Below are positions 1-7,974 of a stretch of 58,859 nt of DNA, piece after piece. Source of the DNA: WFQV01 sp964611145 (GTDB lineage Bacteria; Bacteroidota; Ignavibacteria; Ignavibacteriales; Melioribacteraceae); the NCBI GenBank assembly GCA_964611145.1, contig CAZSYM010000014.1:1-58859 (forward strand), given 5' to 3'. Every line of letters starts with the position of its first letter. The stretch's first letter is position 1. Made by a program: the position numbers and the translations under genes. The notes beneath the pieces were generated by a model. That model saw only the letters and a list, made by a program, of their open reading frames with translations. It made no database searches and was not told the origin of the DNA.

Positions 1-26
1 GCTCCATGCTCTTTGCCATGAGCCAC

Positions 27-1328
27 TTATTCAAATTCCGGGGTTGAGCCTATATAACCGTAGTAGGTGATATAGAGATAACAGAGAACGGGTAAGATAA
101 AAGCGGTGTGTATGCCTATGACATCCGCAAGCGCTCCTTGTAATACCGGAATAACGGCGCCTCCCACAATTGCCGTAATAAGAATACCCGAACCTTGTTT
201 TGTATGTTTCCCCAAACCTTTGAGAGCCAAGGTAAAAATGGTGGGGAACATGATTGAATTAAAAAGTCCAACGGCGAGAATTGTCCACATTGCCAAATGT
301 CCTGTTGAAAGCATGGAAATGGTTACTAACATTGCTGCCACGAGTGCATTAAACCCAAGCGTTTTATTCGGCGAAAGGCGGGTGAGAAGTCCCGAACCGA
401 TAAATCTTCCCACCATTGCTCCGCCCCAATAAAAAGCCACGAATTTTCCCGCTTGCTCGGGTGAGAATCCCGCTACGAAATCCTGTCCCATGTAATTTAC
501 CAGAAAGGAGCCTATGGAGACTTCCGCACCCACGTAAAGAAAAATTGCTATGGCACCCAAGAGCAAATGCCTATACTTCCATGCTGACGAATGAATCTCG
601 TCGCTTGCGAATTTGCCTTGGGTGGATTTTTCTGCTTCGGCATGAATTTCGGGCAAGTGGGAAAAATAAATCGAAAAGGCGAGAAGGAAAAGTATTCCCG
701 CCAGCCAAAGATAAGGGACTTGCACGGAAGAAGCTTCCAGATTTTTATAAAGCTCAATTTCCGCGGGGGACATTCGCGCAAGCTCCTCGGCGGATTTAAT
801 TCCCACACTCAAAATCAGCATGGAACCGAAATATGGACCGATTGTGGTTCCCAAAGAATTAAAAGCCTGACTCAGATTAAGCCGAGAGGAAGCGCCTTCG
901 GGCTTTCCCAAAATTGTTACATACGGATTTGCCGCGACCTGCAAAAGTGTTATGCCCGAGGCCAGAACAAAAAACGCCAAAAGGAAAAGGGGATAAGAAC
1001 GCAAACCCGCAGCGGGATAAAAAGCAAGCGTACCCAATCCCGCCACCGCCAAGCCGATTACTATTCCGTTTTTGTATCCCACTGCCTTGAGAATTACACT
1101 CGAAGGCATGGAAACCAAAAAATACGCCATAAAAAACACGAATTGAACCAGCATCGCTTCAGCATAATTCAATTCGAAAATAGCTTTGAGATGCGGAATA
1201 AGAATGTCGTTTAACGAAGTCAATAAGCCCCACATGAAGAAAAGAGTTGTTACTATTGCGAATTCCTTCGCATAGCCCTCACTTTTACCGTTTCGGAAAA
1301 TCGGAGAGTCTGTCGCTTTATGTTCCAT
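27..1328 (-). CDS. Sugar MFS transporter, FucP/GluP type
   Basis: Inner-membrane sugar:proton symporter of the FHS branch of the major facilitator superfamily. The 433 residues form about twelve hydrophobic segments, with family motifs LNDILIPHLK in the first helix and LLQVAANPYV and RLNLSQAFNSLGT near helices 4-5. E. coli FucP has Glu135 where this protein has Gln (LLQVAANPY), which is what GluP-type glucose/galactose carriers show, so hexose rather than strictly fucose is the likelier substrate; this is inference. The start ATG follows AGGTGA at good spacing. It diverges from susC, and the pairing suggests outer- and inner-membrane steps of one sugar uptake route. The stop lies 27 bases from the window edge, so its downstream neighbours are unknown. 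Confidence 0.88.
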   Translation of the reverse strand: MEHKATDSPIFRNGKSEGYAKEFAIVTTLFFMWGLLTSLNDILIPHLKAIFELNYAEAMLVQFVFFMAYFLVSMPSSVILKAVGYKNGIVIGLAVAGLGTLAFYPAAGLRSYPLFLLAFFVLASGITLLQVAANPYVTILGKPEGASSRLNLSQAFNSLGTTIGPYFGSMLILSVGIKSAEELARMSPAEIELYKNLEASSVQVPYLWLAGILFLLAFSIYFSHLPEIHAEAEKSTQGKFASDEIHSSAWKYRHLLLGAIAIFLYVGAEVSIGSFLVNYMGQDFVAGFSPEQAGKFVAFYWGGAMVGRFIGSGLLTRLSPNKTLGFNALVAAMLVTISMLSTGHLAMWTILAVGLFNSIMFPTIFTLALKGLGKHTKQGSGILITAIVGGAVIPVLQGALADVIGIHTAFILPVLCYLYITYYGYIGSTPEFE

Positions 1329-1369
1329 TTAATTTCACCTGTAAAATTTAACGGAATATCTATCTTTTC

Positions 1370-1377
1370 CAAATATA
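1370..1377 (-). promoter_or_regulatory. TATATTTG -7-like box upstream of fucP-like gene
   Basis: Reads TATATTTG on the minus strand, an exact match to the Bacteroidota -7 consensus TAnnTTTG, 41 bases before the start codon. No clear TTTG is found about 20 bases further upstream, so the assignment rests on the -7 box and position only. Confidence 0.4.
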
Positions 1378-1566
1378 ATAGCGAAATATAAATACTCGGA
1401 GGCACTCGGAAAAACAGAAAAAATTTTTTTCTTGACATTTAATTTCTACTTTCTTAAATAGCCCCTCAAATTTTTGAGAAATGTTTACACGAAAAGAAAA
1501 TATCGACACCATTTCACTTCCCGATTGGGCTTCCCAATCTTTTACTCTATTCATTCTTAGTATCCT

Positions 1567-1618
1567 TTGGAGCATTCTAATTCTTATGCTAATGCAATAA
1601 GAATTAAGCCCGCTCCAA
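1567..1618. promoter_or_regulatory. Two-tier inverted repeat upstream of susC
   Basis: The outer arms TTGGAGC (1567-1573) and GCTCCAA (1612-1618) are perfectly complementary, and so are the inner arms TAATTCTTAT (1578-1587) and ATAAGAATTA (1597-1606) around a 9-base loop. In RNA this is a 52-base hairpin with a small internal loop, 110 bases before the susC start. It could be an operator for a dimeric regulator or a leader structure. It lacks a clean T-run, so it is not an ordinary terminator on the plus strand. Confidence 0.55.
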
Positions 1619-1716
1619 CAATCACATTTTTTAAATATCATTTTTTCACGGGCTTATGAGAACAAGAAGCATGGAATCTTATTATTCAATCAACAAATTA
1701 ATTAACAAATCAAGGG

Positions 1717-1728
1717 AGGCTTAAGCCT
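1717..1728 (+). promoter_or_regulatory. 12-bp palindrome at the susC ribosome-binding site
   Basis: AGGCTTAAGCCT is a perfect palindrome that shares its first three bases with the Shine-Dalgarno GGGAGG (1714-1719) and ends at the base before the ATG. Folded, AGGC/GCCT could pair over a TTAA loop and partly mask the ribosome site. It may also be chance. Confidence 0.35.
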
Positions 1729-4647
1729 ATGAAACGCCTTACACTATTTATGCTGTTTCTCTTTTTGAGCTTCGGTTTCGTGAAAGCTCAACAGCTCGAA
1801 ATTGTCGGGAAAATTTCCGACAAACAAACAGGGGAGCCGTTAATCGGCGCAAACATTTCTATCAAAGGAACCAATCTGGGAACGGTTTCGGACATGGAAG
1901 GGAAATTTCATATCAAACTTCCGCATTACAAGTCCGCAACGCTTGTATTCAGTTACATTGGTTATAAAACCATTACCAAAAAGGTTAAAGAAAGTCAATA
2001 CGACATGAAAATAGAGATGGAGCCCGACGTTTTGAAAACTTCCGAGGTGGTAATTTCCGGTTTGGCATCGTCGGTTAAAAGAGAAAATGCGGCGAATTCC
2101 GTTGCGACGGTGAGCGCTCGGGAATTGACGGAAGTTCCAACGCAAACTTTGGACGGCGAGCTTTCCGGTAAATTCGCCGGGGTAACGGTCAGTGCAACCT
2201 CGGGCGCGCCGGGGGGAGGATTTTATGTGAATCTCCGCGGCGTGGGGACAATCAATGCGGAAAGTCAACCTCTTTACGTGCTTGACGGTGTAATCTTAGA
2301 TAACACCGCTACGCAGTCGGGCGTGAACGCCGTTACGAAAGCCACCGGTGGCGGAAGCACTAATTATCAGGACAATCCCGTAAATAGAATAGCCGATTTG
2401 GTACCCGACGATATTAAATCCATAGAGGTTTTAAAGGGACCAAGCGCGGCGGCAATTTACGGCGCAAAGGCTTCCAACGGTGTGGTTATTATTACCACCA
2501 AGCAGGGAACGGCTGGACGCTCGTCGTTTACCTTCCGCCAGCAGTTCGGCGTGAACGTCCTCGCTAAAAAATTGGGTAGTCGTAAATTTACCGCAAAAAC
2601 CGCCAAGGAATGGTTCGGCGAGGTCGGATTGAAAGAATTTCTGAAAGGCAAAACATATGACCACGAAGAAGAACTTTACGGACGCAAGGGGTTCGTGAAT
2701 CAATCTTCCGTTGGAATCGGCGGGGGAAATCAACGCTCCCAATATTATATTTCTCTTTTTCAAAGAAACGACCAGGGAATAATTCAAAATACCGGTTATT
2801 CGAAACAATCCGCTCGAATTAATCTTTCGCACAAAGTAAGCGAAAGGGTCGATGTTAAGATTTTTGCAAATTATGTGCATTCGAGCTCCGACAGAGGATT
2901 AACAAATAACGACAACAGCGGTACTTCTTTCGGAATGGCATTGGCGGGAACGCCCAGTTTTCTTAATCTCCAGCCCGTTAACGGTGTTTATCCCGAAAAT
3001 CCGTTCGTTGCCTCCAATCCTTTGCAAACGGCGGCTCTTATGACAAACAACGAGACGGTTGACAGAACAATTGTGAGTGGAAATGCACGTTTCAATATAG
3101 TTCGTACGGAAAAGCAATTGCTCGACTTTACCGCCGTGGGCGGAATAGATTATTATACTCAAATAAACAAAGCTGTTTTCCCTCGCGAGCTTCAGTTCGA
3201 AAAATACAGCTCTCAACCTGGGACAACTATTTTGGGCGAGACGGTTTCTCGGAACAGCAATTTGTATTTGAATTTGATTCATAACTATTTCTTCACTTCG
3301 GATATAAGTTTCCGAACGGCATTGGGTTTGCAGTTCGAAAGCAAGAACCTCAACCATACGATTTCCGTGGGCGAGGACGTAATTATCGGACAAGAAAATA
3401 TCGACCAGGCGGCAAGCGTTACGGTTGACCAAAACCGAATAATTCAAAGGGACAGAGGATTTTTCGCACAGGAAGAAGTTAGTATAAAGGATATTTATTT
3501 CTTTACCGTCGGAATTCGCGGGGATGCCAGCAGTTCCAACGGCGATGTTAACAAATATTTCCTTTTTCCAAAGGCTTCCGCATCGGTAAGGTTGTCCAAA
3601 TTTGGCTTTTGGGATAACTTCCGCGGTGTGGTTTCTGGCTTTAAAATTCGTGCCGCCTATGGAAAGACGGGAAATTCCCCAATCCCCGGTGCAAAGTACA
3701 CTTCTTTCGTCCCTGCAAACGTGGACGGGAAAGGAGGTTTGTTAATAGGTACACGCAAAGGTAATCCCAACATCGAACCGGAGAAAACAACCGAGTTGGA
3801 AGTAGGTTTCGATGCAAATTTCTTTGGGGATAAAGGTACTTTCGAATTTTCCTACTACAATAAAAACATTTCCGATTTAATTCTTTTCAGAAATCTTCCG
3901 CCCTCAACCGGTTACACTCAAGAGGTGATAAACGGCGGAAATATGCGCACTTACGGTTTCGAAGCATCCTTGGCGTGGGCGGTTTTCAACGAAAAGGAAT
4001 TTCAATGGACAACACGCGTCAATTTTTATAAAACTCATTCAATAATTACTCATTTGGACGTCCCCGCTTTCAATACAATAGGATTTGCGGATATTTTAGG
4101 ACGTTTCCGAGTGGAAGAAGGAAAATCCGCTACGCAAATCGTGGGACTTGAAAACGGTGTGTTGAAACAAATCGGAGATGAAACACCCGATTTTCAAATG
4201 TCCTTTATCAATAATTTCAAATGGCACAGATTCGATTTGAACTTTTTGTGGGATTGGAAACAAGGCGGGGATGTAATTAACTTGACAACTTTACTTACCG
4301 ATTTGTTCGGCACCTCTCCCGATTTGGATACGCCCGAAGGCAAAGCGCGTGCGGCGGCTTTCGGCAAAACCACGCACCAATTTGTTGAGGACGGAACCTA
4401 TCTGAAACTTCGGGAAATAAGTTTCGGCTATACTTTCAAGCCCGAAACGGTAAAGAAAATATTCGGCGGCATCTTCAGTAAGTTCCGCGTGGGTGTTTCG
4501 GGAAGGAATATTTTAACATTTACGAAATATTCCAGCTACGATCCGGAGGTAAGCAATTTCGGTTCACGTGCCATCGGGCATTCAATAGAGGTTACGCCTT
4601 TCCCGGCTTCCAAGAGTTATTACTTTAATATTTCTTTAGGATTTTAA
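1729..4647 (+). CDS. SusC/RagA-family TonB-linked outer membrane transporter
   Basis: Outer-membrane TonB-dependent receptor that imports a ligand captured by its SusD partner. A signal peptide (about residues 1-20, ending VKAQ) is followed by a carboxypeptidase-regulatory-like domain (about 23-95, with GANISIKGTNLGTVSD), a plug domain (about 110-235, with the SusC-typical LYVLDGVI and SIEVLKGPSAAAIYG), and a beta-barrel that ends in aromatic YYFNISLGF. At 972 residues it is a typical SusC. The start ATG has GGGAGG nine bases upstream. susD begins 15 bases after its stop, so the two are co-transcribed. The ligand is not evident, because no glycoside hydrolase or sugar-specific enzyme lies next to it. 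Confidence 0.95.
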   Translation: MKRLTLFMLFLFLSFGFVKAQQLEIVGKISDKQTGEPLIGANISIKGTNLGTVSDMEGKFHIKLPHYKSATLVFSYIGYKTITKKVKESQYDMKIEMEPDVLKTSEVVISGLASSVKRENAANSVATVSARELTEVPTQTLDGELSGKFAGVTVSATSGAPGGGFYVNLRGVGTINAESQPLYVLDGVILDNTATQSGVNAVTKATGGGSTNYQDNPVNRIADLVPDDIKSIEVLKGPSAAAIYGAKASNGVVIITTKQGTAGRSSFTFRQQFGVNVLAKKLGSRKFTAKTAKEWFGEVGLKEFLKGKTYDHEEELYGRKGFVNQSSVGIGGGNQRSQYYISLFQRNDQGIIQNTGYSKQSARINLSHKVSERVDVKIFANYVHSSSDRGLTNNDNSGTSFGMALAGTPSFLNLQPVNGVYPENPFVASNPLQTAALMTNNETVDRTIVSGNARFNIVRTEKQLLDFTAVGGIDYYTQINKAVFPRELQFEKYSSQPGTTILGETVSRNSNLYLNLIHNYFFTSDISFRTALGLQFESKNLNHTISVGEDVIIGQENIDQAASVTVDQNRIIQRDRGFFAQEEVSIKDIYFFTVGIRGDASSSNGDVNKYFLFPKASASVRLSKFGFWDNFRGVVSGFKIRAAYGKTGNSPIPGAKYTSFVPANVDGKGGLLIGTRKGNPNIEPEKTTELEVGFDANFFGDKGTFEFSYYNKNISDLILFRNLPPSTGYTQEVINGGNMRTYGFEASLAWAVFNEKEFQWTTRVNFYKTHSIITHLDVPAFNTIGFADILGRFRVEEGKSATQIVGLENGVLKQIGDETPDFQMSFINNFKWHRFDLNFLWDWKQGGDVINLTTLLTDLFGTSPDLDTPEGKARAAAFGKTTHQFVEDGTYLKLREISFGYTFKPETVKKIFGGIFSKFRVGVSGRNILTFTKYSSYDPEVSNFGSRAIGHSIEVTPFPASKSYYFNISLGF

Positions 4648-4662
4648 TTGAGGAGGACAATT

Positions 4663-5937
4663 ATGAAAATGAAACAAATTGGATATAGATTTCTAATCTT
4701 TTCTTTCCCTCTGCTTTTCGGAATCGTTCTGTTAACAGCAGGTTGCGGGGAAATGGATTTTGTCGATCCGAACGGACCCAGTTTGGAGCAAACGACAATT
4801 CAAACTTTGGTTACCGGCATAGAAGCAAGCATGCGGAACGAGTATGCTATTTATCTCAGAGATGTTTCCGTGATAGGACGAGAGGCTTATTATTTCGAAC
4901 CGGCCGACCCGCGCTATACGGGAACGCTTATGGGAAAAGACGGAACTCAAATCGATCCGTCGGGATTTATTTTGAATCGTCCTTGGAGCGCTCGCTATCG
5001 CGTAATACGAAATTGCAATTTCCTGATTGCAAAAGGGAATAAAGGAGCAAGCGGTTTTGCCAAGACAATAAAGGCTTATCAATTTCTTCTTAATGTAAAT
5101 CTCACTTGGGAGAACGGAATTAGGATAAATGTGGACGGCGATACACCGGGACCCTTTGTGAGCAAGGACGAAGCGCTTACCTTTATTTCTCAACTTTTGG
5201 ACGATGCCAAAAGTGATTTGGAAAACGCCGGAAGTAAATTTTCTTTCGAGCTTTCCTCCGGCTTTGCGGATTTTAACACTCCGAAGGAATTTATCAAGTT
5301 TAACCGTGCTTTGAAAGCAAGAGTTGCAATTTACCAAAAAGATTACAACGCGGCTCTTACCGCCCTGGGCGAATCTTTTATGGATAAATCCGCTCCCCTG
5401 ACAAAAGGCGCTTATTTCGTTTACGGTAGTGGAGTGGGCGATCAGTTGAATCCTATTTACGAAGTGCCGAATGCATCTTCCATTAAATTCATGGTGCATC
5501 CTTCTTTCATCAACGACGCCGAAGCGGGAGATACGAGAGTGGCAAAGAAAACTTTCAAAAGGGATGCTCCCACCACTTTCGACGGGCTTACAAGTCAATA
5601 TGCACAAACCGTTTCTCAAAGTAGTACGGATCCTTTCCCGATAATTCGCAACGAGGAGTTGATACTTCTCCATGCGGAAGCGAACGTAGGTTTGGGAAAT
5701 TATGCCGAAGCGGAAAGCGATGTGAATTTTATTCGGAACGCCGCAGGCTTGGGCAATGTTTCTCTCAATGCAAACAATGCTCTCGACGAGGTTTTGAAAC
5801 AAAAACGTTATTCCCTTTTTCTGGAAGGATATCGCTGGATTGATATGCGGCTTTACGATAAATTAAACGAGCTACCGATTGACCGACCTGGGGACGTGGT
5901 TCACAAACAAATGCCGCGACCTTCTACCGAGATTTAA
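4663..5937 (+). CDS. SusD/RagB-family nutrient-binding lipoprotein
   Basis: Surface lipoprotein partner of the preceding SusC. The N-terminus has a lipoprotein signal with lipobox LTAGC, and the body is rich in the helix-turn-helix TPR-like segments of SusD, with a C-terminal part reading IRNEELILLHAEANVGLGNY and LEGYRWIDMR, both typical of the family. An earlier in-frame TTG abuts the susC stop, but AGGAGG at 4651-4656 is spaced six bases from the ATG used here, which gives a 424-residue protein. This is shorter than many SusD proteins (about 500), so some ligand-binding loops are probably reduced. A strong terminator follows. Confidence 0.88.
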   Translation: MKMKQIGYRFLIFSFPLLFGIVLLTAGCGEMDFVDPNGPSLEQTTIQTLVTGIEASMRNEYAIYLRDVSVIGREAYYFEPADPRYTGTLMGKDGTQIDPSGFILNRPWSARYRVIRNCNFLIAKGNKGASGFAKTIKAYQFLLNVNLTWENGIRINVDGDTPGPFVSKDEALTFISQLLDDAKSDLENAGSKFSFELSSGFADFNTPKEFIKFNRALKARVAIYQKDYNAALTALGESFMDKSAPLTKGAYFVYGSGVGDQLNPIYEVPNASSIKFMVHPSFINDAEAGDTRVAKKTFKRDAPTTFDGLTSQYAQTVSQSSTDPFPIIRNEELILLHAEANVGLGNYAEAESDVNFIRNAAGLGNVSLNANNALDEVLKQKRYSLFLEGYRWIDMRLYDKLNELPIDRPGDVVHKQMPRPSTEI

Positions 5938-5959
5938 AGCCCAAATCATACTCTCTTCT

Positions 5960-5995
5960 TACCCCTCTTCGAGAATTTCGGGGAGGGGTATTTTT
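5960..5995 (+). terminator. Intrinsic terminator after susD
   Basis: TACCCCTC (5960-5967) pairs with GAGGGGTA (5983-5990), followed by a run of Ts. It lies 23 bases after the susD stop and closes the susCD unit. Confidence 0.8.
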
Positions 5996-6014
5996 GTATT
6001 AAAAAAGAAGGGAA

Positions 6015-6049
6015 GCGCCTTTGCTCCCGGGGTCAAAGAACAAAGGCGC
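6015..6049. repeat. Second hairpin after susD
   Basis: GCGCCTTTG (6015-6023) and CAAAGGCGC (6041-6049) are perfect 9-bp arms with a 17-base loop. No T-run follows on either strand, so it is not a standard terminator. It sits between two convergent operons, directly beside a G-quadruplex motif. Confidence 0.6.
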
Positions 6050-6077
6050 GGGGGTACGGGTTTTGGGTTTTAAGGGG
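6050..6077 (+). other. G-quadruplex-forming motif
   Basis: Four G runs (GGGGG, GGG, GGG, GGGG) are separated by loops of 3, 4 and 6 bases, which fits the canonical G3+N1-7 pattern. It lies on the plus strand in the gap between the susCD terminator and the convergent eIF-2B-like gene. Confidence 0.55.
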
Positions 6078-6162
6078 TGGAGGCTATCTTTGTTTCGTGG
6101 GTTGTCATTTTTTATTCAAATAATTTTTATAATTCTAAATTAAATTCACATGCAATATAGCA

Positions 6163-6948
6163 CTAATCGCTTACGATTGCTGTGATTAAGGTCTCAGGAA
6201 CCCTCTCAAAATAGTAATTTGTGATTTGTATCATAGATTTTTCTTCTGAAAGTATTTCTTGGGGAGAGAAATAACGGGGATGAAACTCGATTTCTTTGCT
6301 CTTTTTGGAATTTTCACCCAAAACTATCAACGGCTTCGAAAAATATTTCAGCGCAATTGCCATAGTGAAAGAGCCGACCTTGTTTATCACGGAACCGTCC
6401 GCCAAAATTTTATCCGCTCCGATTATTCCTATATCCGCTTCCTTAGCGGCGTTTCCCAACATTGCTTCCGTGATTAATTTCGTGGGTATGCCAGCGCGAG
6501 AAAATTTTTCCGCCATCAAAATTCCCTCGTTTTGAGGGCGAGATTCGGATACAATGATTTTTATCTTGCCCTTTTCATTGAAATATTTGATTAAAACATC
6601 CGCCACTGTTTTACTGTTGGAGATAGTCAAAATTGTGTTTTTGCCTTCAAGATAGGGAATTAGTTTTCGGAGTAGTATTTCGGGCAATTCTTTTTGATGT
6701 TCTTCAAATTCGGTAAAAAAATTTTCCACGTCCCCTTTTTCGCGGATAATCTTTTCCAATCTGGTGCAATATTCTTCTATCGCCGTAAAGGACGAGAGCC
6801 TGTGCCGAATTTCCTTTAAGGTTTCCGTCGGCTCCGGGAGATTTTCCCACTCCGTTTTTAAGAAATTGTGAATTTTGGCGAGTAATTCCTTGCTCCCGGA
6901 AAGATTGTCGTTAAATATTTTCTCAAGCTTTTCGGGTGAATTTTCCAT
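6163..6948 (-). CDS. eIF-2B-like / ribose-1,5-bisphosphate isomerase family protein
   Basis: 261-residue member of the eIF-2B alpha/beta/delta superfamily, which also includes methylthioribose-1-phosphate isomerase (MtnA) and archaeal ribose-1,5-bisphosphate isomerase. A helical N-terminal half precedes the Rossmann-like domain with VSESRPQNEG, GIIGADKI and SVINKVGSFTMA, which correspond to the ExRP and GADxI...NKxGS motifs of the sugar-phosphate isomerases. True eIF-2B has no role in bacteria, so a sugar-phosphate isomerase or a regulatory binding protein is more likely; the exact substrate is unknown. It is the last gene of a four-gene minus-strand operon, five bases after the universal stress protein, and lacks a clear Shine-Dalgarno, which suggests translational coupling. 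Confidence 0.8.
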   Translation of the reverse strand: MENSPEKLEKIFNDNLSGSKELLAKIHNFLKTEWENLPEPTETLKEIRHRLSSFTAIEEYCTRLEKIIREKGDVENFFTEFEEHQKELPEILLRKLIPYLEGKNTILTISNSKTVADVLIKYFNEKGKIKIIVSESRPQNEGILMAEKFSRAGIPTKLITEAMLGNAAKEADIGIIGADKILADGSVINKVGSFTMAIALKYFSKPLIVLGENSKKSKEIEFHPRYFSPQEILSEEKSMIQITNYYFERVPETLITAIVSD

Positions 6949-6953
6949 TGATA

Positions 6954-7421
6954 TTATTGATTTTTAAAGCGGAAACCTTTTATGGGTTCGCGCAGAGTCA
7001 GCACGGGACAAGGAGCTTTTCGGACAACTTTCTCCGCCGTGCTCCCGAAAAGCAAATGCTCCACTCCCGTTAATCCGTGAGTGGCAATTATTATCAAATC
7101 AGCATCAGTTTCCGATGCCACATCTATTATTTCCAAAAAAGGTCTGCCCGTTCTGATTATTTTTTCCGCTTCCACTTTTCCCGCTATTTTCTCTTGCATC
7201 AAAGTTTCGAGCTGTTTTTCGGTTTGTTCGCTCAAGTCGGTCCCAATTTCGGGGATTGTTATTTGTCCCATTCCGAAATCCGTGGGATAAATCATAGGCT
7301 CGATAACACTTACGAGATAGAGTTTTGCCGAAAAAACCTGGGCGAAATCTACGGCGTATTCTAACGCTTTTACGGAATAATCGGAAAAATCAATCGGCAC
7401 AACTATTTTTTTTATTTGCAT
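6954..7421 (-). CDS. Universal stress protein (UspA family)
   Basis: 155-residue single Usp domain. It begins with the family strand KKIVVPIDFSDYSVKALEYA and carries the nucleotide-binding signature IIATHGLTGVEHLLFGSTAEKVVRKAPCPVL (residues about 105-135), with the G-2x-G-9x-G(S/T) ATP-binding type of spacing. A longer in-frame start exists nine codons upstream, but AGGAGGG lies just before the ATG chosen here. It probably binds ATP and helps adaptation to stress; no specific partner is visible. It sits 11 bases after the cyclic-nucleotide-binding gene and 5 bases before the eIF-2B-like gene. Confidence 0.93.
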   Translation of the reverse strand: MQIKKIVVPIDFSDYSVKALEYAVDFAQVFSAKLYLVSVIEPMIYPTDFGMGQITIPEIGTDLSEQTEKQLETLMQEKIAGKVEAEKIIRTGRPFLEIIDVASETDADLIIIATHGLTGVEHLLFGSTAEKVVRKAPCPVLTLREPIKGFRFKNQ

Positions 7422-7432
7422 TTTTATCCCTC

Positions 7433-7966
7433 CTATTTTTCGAAACATTCGGTAATTAAATCGTTATATTCTTTGTTCAAGTGCCGTAGTCTTACAGCTA
7501 CAATTTGAGCCAAGCCTCGCAGAATATTTACACCGATGGCGGGGAATTTGTCGATGAATTCTTGCAAGTCGGGTTTGAAAATCACCGTAACAGTGGTTTC
7601 TTTTACCGCTACAGCGGAAGCGGAACGAATTTCATCGTCGAACATAGCCAGTTCACCGAAAAAATCGCCTTTTTTAAGCCGAGCCAATTCTTTTTGGTCG
7701 TTTTCCTTATTGCCATGAACAATAGAGACCTCGCCTTCGCGGATTATATAAAGTCCTATGCCGGGGTCTCCCTGATAAAAAATGTATTCATTTTCCGCAT
7801 AAAGGCGGTTGTGCATTAATTCCATCAATAGATGTAAATGTTTCTTTTTTAACTTTTCGAAAGGGGGCATGCTTTTCAAAACAGCTTCCAGTTCATCGCT
7901 TTCGGTAGGGGCTTTGAATAGATTTGTCCAGAAAGTGCTTTTTGTCGATACTTTTTGCGTTTCCAT
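7433..7966 (-). CDS. Cyclic nucleotide-binding domain protein
   Basis: A single cNMP-binding domain of the CRP/FNR fold occupies most of the 177 residues. ENEYIFYQGDPGIGLYIIREGEVSIV and the phosphate-binding cassette GDFFGELAMFDDEIRSASAVA are clear; the cassette keeps the Glu and Arg (GEL...RSA) that contact a cyclic nucleotide. No C-terminal helix-turn-helix is present; instead there is a helical tail (about 40 residues), so it is a sensor or adaptor rather than a DNA-binding regulator. The start is placed at an ATG with GAGGA upstream; a longer start would overlap the HisA-like gene. It is operonic with that gene and the stress protein. Confidence 0.85.
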   Translation of the reverse strand: METQKVSTKSTFWTNLFKAPTESDELEAVLKSMPPFEKLKKKHLHLLMELMHNRLYAENEYIFYQGDPGIGLYIIREGEVSIVHGNKENDQKELARLKKGDFFGELAMFDDEIRSASAVAVKETTVTVIFKPDLQEFIDKFPAIGVNILRGLAQIVAVRLRHLNKEYNDLITECFEK

Positions 7967-7974
7967 TTTTTTCC

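Larger units (their letters stand above)
1329..1728. other. 400-bp divergent intergenic region, fucP/susC
   Basis: No convincing gene is seen in this longest non-coding stretch of the window; short reading frames here lack ribosome sites and protein-like composition. It holds a candidate fucP promoter at 1370-1377 (minus), a TTGACA at 1432-1437 with TAAATA at 1455-1460 (17-bp spacer, plus), a short dyad CTCAAA/TTTGAG at 1465-1478, a large dyad at 1567-1618 and a palindrome at the susC ribosome site. The length and the dyads suggest that transcription of one or both genes is regulated here. Confidence 0.7.

Noticed and set aside
1360..1641. 93-residue minus-strand reading frame in the fucP/susC gap
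   Set aside because: It overlaps the fucP promoter area and the large dyad, has no ribosome site and a composition rich in Cys, Arg and Phe that is unlike a real protein.
4732..5802. 356-residue minus-strand reading frame opposite susD
   Set aside because: No recognisable domain and it is antisense to a clear SusD lipoprotein; a shadow of codon bias.
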